This document shows positions 10,600 to 21,306 of a stretch of DNA of 64,000 bases, piece by piece; the stretch's first letter is position 1, and the number at the start of each line of letters is the position of its first letter. Under the pieces are notes generated by a model. The model ran no database searches, was not told where the DNA came from, and was given only the letters and a program-made list of their open reading frames with translations. The translations under genes and the position numbers were made by a program. Source of the stretch: Diorhabda sublineata (taxonomy: Eukaryota; Arthropoda; Insecta; Coleoptera; Chrysomelidae); NCBI RefSeq assembly GCF_026230105.1, contig NC_079482.1, positions 16,926,001 to 16,990,000 of the forward strand, given 5' to 3'.

Positions 10600-11185
10600 T
10601 TTAAAAAAGGAAGATATGAGATGTGAGCGAAATCAAGACCTACATATTGTGTTTAGATTTTAAGCAGGCTCATTACATAATATATAAAAATGAAATGTGA
10701 AGCCGAAAGAAATTATGAAGCTAGTCAAGATAACATTAGACAAATCACAGTAACGTAACGAGCGACGAGCTGTATGAGAGAAATTTAAGCCTCAAAAGGG
10801 ATGGAAAGAAAATAAAGTATCGACAGTGGTTCCTAATCTAGTATTGGAAAAAATTATGAGACATTCGCTTTTTGCAATCCTTCTCAGGTACTCAGTAGAA
10901 AGGATTTACAGTAAGTAATTAATAATTGAAGACACATTAAAGCAAAACGTGTCGTCTACATACATTTGAAATTCTATCTGCTGTATTCGAAGTGTTTATA
11001 AAACCAAAGTTTCTTGAGCCTGTGAACAAAGAAAAGATAGTTTCAGTACATTTCATCTTCATACTACCGTCTACCAGAAACTTTTAATTAAGGGGAGACG
11101 TTCATGGGAGAAATAATACCTGTTACGTAAATAGTCGAAAGACAGCCAAATGGTACTTTGCTAAAACTTTAAAAGATTCCTACAA
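10600..11185. other. Intergenic, no gene recognised
   Basis: No ORF above about 60 codons with recognisable content, and no repeat identified. Confidence 0.45.
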
Positions 11186-11189
11186 AACT

Positions 11190-11575
11190 TAATGCGCTAG
11201 TTACATAGGACCACAACCTTTCATAGATTTCCCAAAGAACCATCAACTCATGGTAATAAAGTAGTAGGAAAACGAAAGAAATTAGAAACATGGAATAAGG
11301 CCCCAGATTTGCAGCAATCGAAAAAACTTTTTTCTTAGTCCACCAATTGGTCTGAACAATGACAAGAGTTGCTGGTATGCTTACTGGACACTGTCTGGAG
11401 AACTGCCATCTGAAAAACATCAAAGAAACTCCTAACAACTTTTGTCGCTTCTGTAAAGATCCAGATAAAATAAAGACTGCGGTTCTTATAATCAAGCTTT
11501 TTCAAGTCAGAAGAGGTGAGCCGTATAGCCCCGAAACGGATAGCTCACTTTACAATGTCGTTGCTGCCTGACTGG
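11190..11575 (+). pseudogene. LINE RNase H / C-terminal fragment
   Basis: In shifting plus frames the sequence gives YIGPQPFIDFPKNHQ, then TRVAGMLTGHCLENCHLKNI and NNFCRFCKDPDK. The LTGHC...HL...CxxC pattern is the end of the RNase H-linked region and zinc-knuckle start of non-LTR elements such as Jockey-type LINEs. The usual AEHIL...C half of the knuckle is lost. Confidence 0.5.
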
Positions 11576-11599
11576 TGAACAGTCTGGGATACAAAATAG

Positions 11600-12400
11600 A
11601 TCAATAGGTCAAAGTTTTCTCAATTCTCGTCGAAATGGCACAATGAAAATGCACATTTACTGAGTGGGGAGTTTTCTCGATCAATCCATCGCGTGAGTTG
11701 GTAACGTGAATAGAGCAAAGCAAAATCACTAAATAATACAAGACGATGCGGTGACGATAGCTCTCTTTTTTCGTACTACGCAAAACCCTAACATCTATGT
11801 CCGATTCCAGAATATGTGTCAATAAAATGTTTTTAAATGTAGACAAGTCCGATGGTGTTTAAGAACAATGTTTTGTTTCTTTGATCTTTACTGACATCTG
11901 ATGGATAACATTTAACGTATTATAACATCATGCAAACACAAACTTCCCTACCAAGTTCAAAAACTTTATTATTCAACATATTTTGTTAGATAACCTGGAC
12001 CCGGCTGAAACACTGCCTCTTCTCCGCATCTCAAAAACGTTGTGATGAATAAAAACTAATCTATCCATAGTTGATGGCATTGAAGCGGTAGGAATCGAAA
12101 TATTTGCCAACGTTGATTTTCCCCTTGATATGACTCAATATGACTGTGCAATTTTTGAATTAATAAACCATATATTAGAATTAACTGTCCAGTTTTTAAT
12201 ATAAATGTTTTATTGAGAATACTGAAAATTACAAAATAAATTTAAATATTAAAAAGCCATTAAGTACAATGTATACTTTATGGTATTAATTGATTATTTA
12301 ATAAATAATAACTTATGTGAGTTCAATTATTTGAAATATTTTTGTCAGTCAAGTTAGATTAAATCTATTCGATCCTCGACCCCAAAGAAAGAACATTACC
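11600..12400. other. Intergenic, no gene recognised
   Basis: AT-rich; no named repeat and no conserved ORF. It lies downstream of the candidate exon at 12474-12644 if that exon is real, but no further exon could be identified here. Confidence 0.45.
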
Positions 12401-12473
12401 GCTTTCCCAAAACTTCTATACCCGTGACAGCTTTCACAGACAGAAATAGGGGATATACATGGGGACCAGCAAC

Positions 12474-12644
12474 CTACGCTAACCCACACCTCGAAAAAAA
12501 ACTATCGAAATGCGGCATTGTCTGAGTGCCAGTACCAGCCGTAGTCTCGTAGTTGTAAGCCGTAATCCATAAGCAGTAATCTTCTTCGTCTGATTCCGAC
12601 GTCGTGGTGGCGTAGACGTCACTGACCTCGGCTCGTGCACGCAT
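12474..12644 (-). CDS. Candidate small ORF or first coding exon, unknown protein
   Basis: This 56-codon minus-strand ORF starts MRARAEVSDVYATTTSE, continues SDEEDYCLWITAYNY and ends SRCGLA. It is too short to be reported by length, but third positions are strongly GC (GTC, GAC, TAC, GCC, ACC, ACG), unlike the AT-rich flanks. It sits just downstream of a GC-rich stretch with a TGACGTCA octamer. It has an acidic SESDEED cluster and no recognised domain. A possible splice donor (GTAGGT) lies in the last codon, so it may be a first exon whose partners lie outside or were missed. It may equally be a non-coding 5' leader. Confidence 0.3.
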   Translation of the reverse strand: MRARAEVSDVYATTTSESDEEDYCLWITAYNYETTAGTGTQTMPHFDSFFSRCGLA

Positions 12645-12770
12645 TATTACGGCGTGACGTCACGGGGCAACGAACCAGACCCAGACTGCCATATCGATTC
12701 GCACTTATACACACACACAATCGCACATTATGCCTCCCTTACACACTCACTGTTATTCCTTTTGCGAAGG
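12645..12770 (-). promoter_or_regulatory. GC-rich candidate promoter with a perfect CRE
   Basis: Positions 12655-12662 are TGACGTCA, a perfect cAMP-response-element palindrome; a half site GACGTCAC lies at 12616-12623. Farther upstream on the minus strand a TATAAGTG box is followed about 22 bases later by GCAGTC, which resembles an arthropod initiator, although the spacing is shorter than usual. CpG content is clearly higher than around it. Confidence 0.35.
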
Positions 12771-12849
12771 TTTCGAAACAACGCTCTTTCCATTCTCCTT
12801 GCCGAAAACAATATATTCTTTTGAGGGTTAAGGAAATATTTACATAATT

Positions 12850-13755
12850 CTATTATCACAAATATTATCTATTGTTATAGAAACACAATATAATTACACA
12901 TAAATGCTTTATTGAAATTTTTTAATGAACAGTTTTTGGAAATTTTTGTGAAAACTTGATAAACAAATCGTAGTGTAAAAACAGATATAGTTTAAGAGGA
13001 TGTGAAATTAAATTAGCATCCGAAAGACAAGTCTGCATTGTTCTGTAAAGGATTTGAAGTTGAAAAATGTTATAGTCTATTTCAGAAAGGTGTAGAGTAA
13101 TAAAATGGGGAATTCGGTCCAGTTCGGCTGAATTTTGGTGTCGGCTATAGGTATAGGTCTTGAAATAGTATTGTTTGTAATATTAAAACTTCAAGTAATT
13201 GCGTAAGAGAAATAGGAAAATGTTTTCTGGCCTGAAGTGTCAATATCGAAATATTGTGTAGGGATTACTTGGGTAGTAGATTATACAGTTACGTGTTGCG
13301 TTTAACAGATACCGTTTAACCTTCTATTAGTGCCTCTGTCTAATTTCAACCCTATTTCAGATTCGGCTTTCTTTTTACTAGTATCCTACCGGCACCCCTT
13401 TGGTACACTATTTTCAGTGTTTGTGAATAGATAACAATATTCTATGGCTAATCCCATATATTGACACCAACCCGGGTAGTACTACCTGCACTTGATAATA
13501 AGGAAGAAATTTACAATAAAATTAATGTCAAACTATGGAAGTGGCTTAAGTATTCGTTGGGTCACTCTGTGGTCCCTTTGCATACCAAATGAGATTTTAT
13601 TGCTCTCTACCTTTCTGAAATAAAGTATGGAAAATGCTTAGAAAATTTTTTAAACTGCCCCAGAAATCACTTCAAGAGAATATCCTAAAACAATCAAAAA
13701 TTTTTGGGAATAAAATTTGCTATTTCGGATCACTTGACGTCTTTGTAAAAGAAAC
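12850..13755. other. Intergenic, no gene recognised
   Basis: No recognisable gene or repeat; only short random ORFs. Confidence 0.45.
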
Positions 13756-13759
13756 CAAC

Positions 13760-13875
13760 TAAGTTATACATGAAGTCTGACGTTCGTTTCGATAACCAAT
13801 TTATCGTCTTCCGAGTCAGAAGGGTAGGCTAGATTAGACAGTGTAATTTTGAAAATTTATGTAATGATAGTGTAA
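13760..13875. repeat. Dispersed inverted-repeat family, copy C, with a degenerate hammerhead core
   Basis: On the minus strand 13817-13775 keeps the stem II hairpin GATAAATTGGTTATC, then GAAA, CGAACG and TC, followed by AGAC. The CTGAAGA box has become CGGAAGA, which breaks the consensus. The right end contains the family's GTAATGATAGTGTAAACAGT segment. Confidence 0.5.
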
Positions 13876-13879
13876 ACAG

Positions 13880-15080
13880 TAGTGTTTTAGTGAAAAATAA
13901 ATAGCATAATAGATAAACAGCACATTAAAAAATTATGAAAACGGAAAAATGTAATTTTTCTAAGTTTTCTCAATCAGATCTTCAGAGAGTAAACAATAAT
14001 TTCGGCTTGGTAATTTATTTTATTATTATATTAAAAATTATTAACCTACTTTTAAAAAATTTCTCAACAAAAAAAAACTCGAAACTACATTTTTTCAACA
14101 TTTTCACATTATAACGGTAAGTGCACTGCAGAAATTGAAAATGCATGGACAGTTTATATTTTTGAGAAAATGTTAAACCGCATTTTTATTATTGCCAAAC
14201 GTCAAAAAATGTCATATTCTCACAAAAGTCAATATCAAGAAAAGTTTTCTGGTCACTATGTGGAACAATTTTTTTCAAATCTATTCCATTTTAGTTCCTG
14301 TAACTGTGAAGAATCGTTACTGTATCTTTGGATTGAGAAACCCCATGGCAAAGATTCTTTTTCGTAAATAATGTCATTGAACTTTTCTGTAGACGTAATT
14401 TAATTACAAACATGTCTTATTTTACGAATAATCTATCCCTGAAATAGCACAGAAAATAATACTCCATCAAATCCTGCTATGGATGACTTTTTGAGGAGAA
14501 GAGGGTAATGATATCTTGAAAAATAGGCCATTATACTACGGTGGCTAAAGTAGCATAGTGTGCTGTACGAAGAAAATAATTATTCTTCTTAAGCTAACAT
14601 TTCGCAGATGGTGCTAGAGTCTTTACGGGGATAGGATATACGGTGTTTGAAATTATTTGGCACACAAATACTGAAGATTATATTGAATGATTGAAATTCT
14701 TCCTTATTTTCAAAGAAATATTTAAAAATAGATCACAATTTTTTCTCAATATTTGAATAAAGTAAATCCATCAAACTCTTCATTATTGACTAGCTTTTCA
14801 ATATTTCCTTTCGACCAAATATTTGATATATGTTAAGACCGAAGAACTAAAACGTCCAATGGCCATTTTAAACAGCTACAACGCGTTATAGATATTATAG
14901 AACCTAACCTTACTAATTTTCGATCATCCGATTAACGTCGGCAGCTGTAGGTTAGGTTAGATTAAGCTAGGTTAGGTAGTGGTCAATATTCAATTTCAAT
15001 TATATATTTGATTCCGGCGTAAGATATACACATAAGTATCTCAAAATTATAAATATTCTTTTAACTAACTGAATTCCAAG
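13880..15080. other. Intergenic, no gene recognised
   Basis: Contains short AGGTTAGGTTAG runs near 14950-14975, a motif scattered through insect genomes, and an ORF of 65 codons at 14170 with no recognisable content. Confidence 0.45.
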
Positions 15081-15083
15081 TAC

Positions 15084-15480
15084 TGTTACGAACTCGTCCG
15101 TGACATGTACCGTGAAGTCGGTCCTGTTCGATTATGATAAAAAACCTAAAGTGTGACAGATGCGGAGGTTCTCGGAAATTCTGTTCATATGTTTTATTAT
15201 GTTTATTTATTATAGAATAAATTTATAGGAAGGTCTTTTTATTTGTTTGTTTACTTTCTAAAACCGAATTATCGAAAAATTATTTTTGTATAAATACGTG
15301 CATATTTATCATCGAGGAAGTCAGTTCATAATCTGATTTCATCCCGAAAACATCGTGATAGACAAGTAAACTGTGAATTTAAATAAATTATATAAGTTAG
15401 TGAATAGTAATCAGTTTTAGTGTATAATTTAGTGACTAGTGACTAGTTTTGAGTATTCATCCACCTTATCACATAGAAAT
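15084..15480 (+). repeat. LTR of an LTR retrotransposon, diverged solo copy
   Basis: Begins TGTTACGAAC like the copies at 18693, 35347 and (inverted) 54330. It shares the internal blocks TAGGAAGGTC and TTTATTTG, and carries a TATAAATA box at about 15289 followed by GTCAGTTCA, which fits an LTR core promoter. The 3' end is uncertain and no internal gag-pol sequence follows. Confidence 0.5.
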
Positions 15481-15489
15481 CCCATATTT

Positions 15490-16870
15490 GAAGGGCACAC
15501 ACATATTTTTCTTTACTATAAACCTGTTGAGTATCTCTTAGAACTTCCTCTCCAATGGTCTTAATTTACTAGTGATTTTATTTTAAATTTAGTCTTCTAA
15601 TGATTCAAAAAATCAGTGTTTTGGACGAAAGACATTTCCGCCTACCCGCAATATATAATACTAATATTTATATAAGATGAGAATTTGATCAAATAAAAGC
15701 TAAATACTTACTTTTGAACAGGTCACATACTAAAAAAGTAATTCTTAGGCGGGAAAAAGTTGTGTCTACTTAACAAACATACAGAAGAATAAGAAGCGGA
15801 ATTTCAATTTATCAAAATTATTCAACATTTACCATTAAAAAGTTTAGTTTCGCGGTTTTTATTCAATTTCTTTTGCATAGAAATGCATTCTGGTTAAAAC
15901 ATAGATTTTAATTTCAACACTTCTTCTCCATCTATAATGTGCCTGAAGTGCTTACCAATGAAATGTTTTTCGAAATGGACTTCGCACACTGCACATGTTT
16001 CATCCAGAGGCCTATCTGATATAGAAGTTTCTTTTTTTTCAAATACAGGAACACTGAGTGTTTCTTTTTTCCTATCTTAGCCAGCTTTACAGCCGAAAGC
16101 CACTGACATCGATATGTTTCTTGATCAAATTCATTTTTTATAAATACGATGATATTCCATGGCTAACTTGAATTTGAAAAAATGGTATCACTCATCAAAT
16201 AACTAACGGTACACTATACCATTCTCGTCACTTTAATTATACTTTCCAAACTGTAGAATGTTACCTGTTAAGTCTTGCCGTGAGATTAGAATATTTTATT
16301 TAACTCATTCAAAAAACATTCGATCCAAACCATCCCGTAATGCATCTGCGTTTTATACAGCTTATTAAAGCTTCTCAAAAATAACTTTGCAAATTTGGAA
16401 AGAAATTTTTAGTTATAAAGAGATGAAATTATCTTCAAACATACCTAAGTGGTTCAAATTTTGATATAAATGTTTCTTTTTTGCTATCAATAAGGAAGTA
16501 TATAATATAAATTATTCGAAATCACATTAATTTATTCGACTCATTACATCAAATAAACTTACCAATTGTAAAATATCATTTCATTACTTTAAATCCACCC
16601 CACGGGCGCTCATTAATCATAACTTACTACGCATTAGTTTCGTACGTATAATTTTCTACAATCTCATTTATTATATAAACCTCTACTAAATAATAAAAAA
16701 ATATTTTTTACATACGTTTTAATCTGAAAAACAAGGCATGGTCAATAAAATGAAATATACACTTACTTTCTTCAATGTGTTCAACACCAACTTGACGGAT
16801 ACATCCAATCACTATCACACTTAACGATTATATTGATTTTTCTTTTAATGTAGTCCGAATTATTTTCATA
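15490..16870. other. Intergenic, no gene recognised
   Basis: Read on both strands; no conserved ORF and no nameable repeat. Confidence 0.45.
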
Positions 16871-16879
16871 GAAATAAAC

Positions 16880-17440
16880 TTGAAAATGCTACGTATAACA
16901 TTCCCTTTTTGTGAGAATATTTTTAGGAATAAGATAACAAAAGACCTTAGAATAGAAGTAAACATCGAAAAATTCAAAATAATGGTGGTAAATCAAAAAA
17001 GAGAATACGAGGAAGATTTAATAACGAAACTACAAAGAGTAGAAAAAGTAATCAAATTTGAATCCTTAGGAGTTATTTTTATAGAAGACGGAAGAATATA
17101 GAGTTAGCGAACAGAGTAAGAAAAGCTAATCAAGAAGCAGGCTAAAACATAAAGATAGAAGTATACAACTCGAGTACAGAACCTACGTTAATATATGGAA
17201 GTGAAGCAGTAGCAGCAGTGATGAAACAACTAAGGGAAAGAACAGTGAAAACGAGGATGGATAGGATGAGAAATGAGGTAATTATAAAAAAGTTGAATCA
17301 GGAACCAATAGGAAACCAACTATTTCAAACTGGTACGGACACATACAGAGGAGAAGACTACAAAGCGTAATAAGAAAAGTGACAGAAACAAAAAGACACG
17401 AGAAAAGCTAGTACAACAAGTAGAAAGAGGAAGAATGGGA
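16880..17440 (+). pseudogene. LINE reverse-transcriptase C-terminal fragment
   Basis: The 73-codon ORF at 16880-17101 contains NIEKFKIMVVNQKREYEE and KFESLGVIFIEDGRI, the thumb-side RT block (KTKVMVxN...YLGxIIxxxGR) of LINEs. Other frames continue with RVRKANQEA, LIYGSEA, KTRMDRMRNEV, LNQEPIG and NWYGHIQR, which follow in the right order for the end of an RTE/Jockey-like ORF2. Frameshifts separate these pieces. The EN and RT palm are missing. Confidence 0.65.
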
Positions 17441-17479
17441 AAAACAATACAGCAAATATTGTTTAGTATTCAGGAATGA

Positions 17480-18690
17480 TCAGATGGGTTATCCATAACA
17501 ATGGCTGAATGTTTGGTAGGCGCTGATCGGCGACACATTTTTCAAATAATACAGTGCACATGTATAAGGATTGGGCAATGTTTTTAGAGGCTAAAACTAA
17601 ACAAAACCATCTTCATTGCCAGCATGAAAAATAATTACTCGTTATGAGTATCAAACCAGGCTTTGTTCAAATGGACTATATTACTGTTTAAGTCGCGTTA
17701 GGTCTTAACATTCTTGTCGAAACTCAACGAGATGGAATGATTCCATAATAAGCAAGTTTTTCAATGATCAAAAAAACATCTGTCTCCAAGTCAAAAACAA
17801 CTTCAACTTGTACAAGACAGAAGATGGAATTATAGTTGATTATTTAATACGTTTAAAAATAAAATTGTCTAGCTGATCTCTATATTCTGGTCTTAGGAAC
17901 TCATACATATTTAAAATAATCCTTTGACAATGGATATGTAAATCTTAATGTCCTCACTTCCGTACTGATACTTTTATCACTATTTGATACTGTATCAACT
18001 GTATCATTTTTAATCATTTTAATTTTATAATATTTTCTGTTCATGGAAATTTTTAAATTTACTTGATTCTTTTCCCAATCAATTCCAAGAAATTCTCAAA
18101 TAAATTTCATTCGTGTATCCAAATATCTAACGTATTTCTTTACAAATTACAACAATTTTTTTTAAATTTTCTGAGGAAGACTCTACCTTTGAAAAAAGAA
18201 ATGTAAAATCCATCTCTTGCAATAATAAATATAAAACATTCGAAAATTTAAATTTTCCAGATAGATATCTGGATAGAAATTTTTTTTGGCTGTAGTTATG
18301 AATTATTTCCCAATCCCGAACTAAATTCAACATTTGTTAACATGAACGTCTTTAAATGTATGGTATAATCAATTTATATTAAAAAATAAGGTCTCAGCTT
18401 TCAGATATTAATAACTCATTTTATTGGACTAATACCTAACTTAAAAGTGTCCTCAACATTATAATTCGCATTGATATAGTTTGTTCAGATTACACTCTGT
18501 ATTAAATTAAATATTTCATGAAAGAACTAAATGTGTTTACAGAAGTAAATGAACTGTAGAACTCATGTTACCATAATCACATTTATTCAATGATTATACC
18601 TGTGAACTAGAAGAATTAAAATGTAAAACGAGATATTTCGAGTAATGTCTGAAGGGCAAAGCGAAAGTAAGTTATAATTTTTTAAAATAT
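17480..18690. other. Intergenic, no gene recognised
   Basis: AT-rich, no conserved coding signal or nameable element. Confidence 0.45.
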
Positions 18691-18692
18691 AC

Positions 18693-19790
18693 TGTTACGA
18701 ACAAGTTCGCGAAATTGGTCCTTAAACCGGCTATTAAAAAATTCTCAAATTCGGTGAAGGCAGCAATCTTTTATGTACGATTGAAATACCAGGAATTCTA
18801 AAATTCGGCGGATGTTCCACATGTGATGCTTACTTTCTATACAACTTTTTATTATAGCTGGCAGTTTATTTACGAGGAAGTATTGATATCTAGTTAGTCT
18901 AGACCAGTTCCATGCATAAATAAAATATTTCGTTATCATAGCAACGAACAATAACTTATTAGAAGTGTCAGTGTAAAGTTTGACGTCAAAAAAGTAAACC
19001 AAAGTTACGCAATAAATTAAACGAAAAAAGATGTCCACCGAAATTGTGAAAATCGAAAAAATGAAGCATCGAGCTATCATCAAGTACCTGTATTTAAAAA
19101 GGTTAAGAGGTAAGTAGATTTACGAAAATATGCTTAATACCCTTGGTGATCGATGTCCTTCGTGATTTAGGATTTGACATCCCCCTCATTCACCAGATTC
19201 CGATCCGTCCGACTATCATCTCTTTTCACAACTGAAAAAAAGTTTAAAAGGTCGTTTTCTTCCAACGAGGTGGTAATAAAAGCTGTGGAAGTCTGGTTTG
19301 TTGAGTAAGAAGAAACATTTTTTTGAAAGATCTAGAGACGTTGCAGGTTCGCTGTAATGAATGTATCCAATTAAGTGGAGAATATGTTGACATTGAAATT
19401 TTGTTTGGTTCTATAGAAGGCTAAGAATTTTTCAATATATCCTCGTACATTGTATCTTTTGAATAATTTCTAGGAAAGTCTCTTTACCTATTTGTTGTAT
19501 TTCTTTATTTTCTAAAAGTTTTTAGAATTCTTTTGTGATATATAAGGAGTTTGTGTGGCGCAGCTTAGTTCAGTTTATTATAAATAGTCGTAGTGGGCAG
19601 ACCTAAATAAGAATAATCGAGGAATTTGAATAAATTATTTAAGTTAGTTAAGTGATAGTGATAAGTGAATTATATTAATTAGTTAAGTGTAGTGTTTAAA
19701 TGAATTAAGAACGTAAAGTCAGTGTTTATTCATTTACCACAAGAATAGGAATCGTGCAAATAAATTAAAAACCAATTCAATACTTTTATG
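18693..19790 (+). repeat. LTR copy interrupted by a mariner
   Basis: Starts TGTTACGAACAAGTTCGCG. After removal of the insertion at 18873-19445 it aligns with the LTR at 35347: TTTATTATAGC, GAATAATTTCTAGGAA, a TATATAAGG box near 19541, and the tail AATCGTGCAAATAAATTA. The end is approximate. It appears to be a solo LTR. Confidence 0.6.
18873..19445 (+). mobile_element. Internally deleted mariner (573 bp) nested in the LTR
   Basis: TA duplications lie at 18871-18872 and 19446-19447. The ends are diverged inverted copies (CGAGGAAGTATTGATATC against CGAGGATATATTGAAAAA). Positions 19031-19110 encode the mariner N-terminus (MSTEIVKIEKMKHRAIIKYL). After a deletion of the catalytic core the sequence resumes with HSPDSDPSDYHLFSQLKK and a C-terminal tail. 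It is a non-autonomous deletion derivative. Confidence 0.7.
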
Positions 19791-19799
19791 TATCATCAG

Positions 19800-21300
19800 G
19801 ATCTTACGTTACCGACTAAAAACCTCTTCTTAACATCTGTTTCCTCATCAAGCACTACTTTACGGGGAAAGGATCTAGCTTTTTCTCTTTCTTCCAATAG
19901 CTGATCACGGTGCTCGTTTCACTAGTCAGAGAGACCAAAATCACCGGATGTGAGCTTAGAGAACTATCTTTGAAATTTACGAACGTCTAATGCTTTCTAA
20001 TAAACAATGCGAATGTTTTTGGTCGTATCCTTATCACCCTTGCAAAACTTATAATACCTGATTTGCAAAAAAAGTCAAATACTTAATTATTTAGAAACGA
20101 AAATACCTTTAAATGTCTTCCACACAACTTCGAAGTACACAATAAATTGACAATGACAATGTTTGCGTAGAAACGAGATTAGTTTCCGGACCCACTGATT
20201 AAAATAAAATCTTCGAAGCTTATTCTCATTTCCTGCTTAAAAACTATGAAAAATAGCTCAAGTAATAGTTAATGGATATCTTTCAATATTCTCACAACAA
20301 TGATTAAATTTACTTCTCGAGAAGAGGAAGGTCGAGAAAGAGCTGCGCTAAATATCAGGAAAAGGGATGAAGAAAAAACCACATTAAGAGTAACTATATG
20401 ATACATTCACAGAACAAATTAAAGAATTTCAAATGTATGACTTTGAAACTTTTCTCTGGAAATTTTTGTCCTTGAGCAAGTGACTAATTGTACTTCTTAA
20501 TTTGCTCCCTCATTAAACAGAAATAGAGTTTAACGTAATTAATTCATTTCTTTTGTCATTATTCTGTCAATTTATACACGACCGTATAAGAAAATGACCA
20601 TACTTTTTATTATACTGAAGTTAACAGTCAATCTGTAAGTCGCAACTAATCTGAAAGTTTGAGCACTGGACGTATGTTAAAGGACTTCGTCAAAACATTT
20701 TCTTACTTATATCAGAATAAAGTTGTAGTAAAAAATTAAATGAATTAAATAAAATCGAATGTATATCCGTTCGATGAATAAAAATCGATTGTCTGTCGAC
20801 TCGTCTATTTTACTCGAACTTTACTTTTGTACTCAAATTCGTGACAATTGTAGTCGCAGTGGGTGCAAGAAACTGGCTGGATCTTGGGTCGATGGACATT
20901 TAACGCTCTAGGACTACGCACGATCTTTATGGGTATTGACTTCTTTCTTAATCATGCATGACCTATCTAGTATGGGTTAAAGCGTTAAAGCGTCTCTGAA
21001 AATAATTTGCAATAAAGTGTACTATTTCGTGTAAGTACTATGTATAGGGTGATGCAATTATCTGGACACAATTGACATCTATAAATATTCGTGGTATTCT
21101 TAATTTTATGATAGTTTCTTTATACATTACGTTTTAAAGATTACATTTTAGAAGTTATTAACGTAAATAAAACAATATGACGTTTACATATGTTCTGTAA
21201 ACTAGCTGGAGCATTGAACAACTTTTACACGGAAATGACACGACAACGACAACTATTGCAGTTGATCCCAAAATACGTTACCGACATGTCGTTTCCTATA
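19800..21300. other. Intergenic, no gene recognised
   Basis: No conserved ORF or nameable repeat. Confidence 0.45.
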
Positions 21301-21306
21301 ACGATA

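Noticed and set aside
14945..14980. TTAGG-like telomere repeats
   Set aside because: Only a few AGGTTAGG units, also scattered at 32195 and 62470; not an array.
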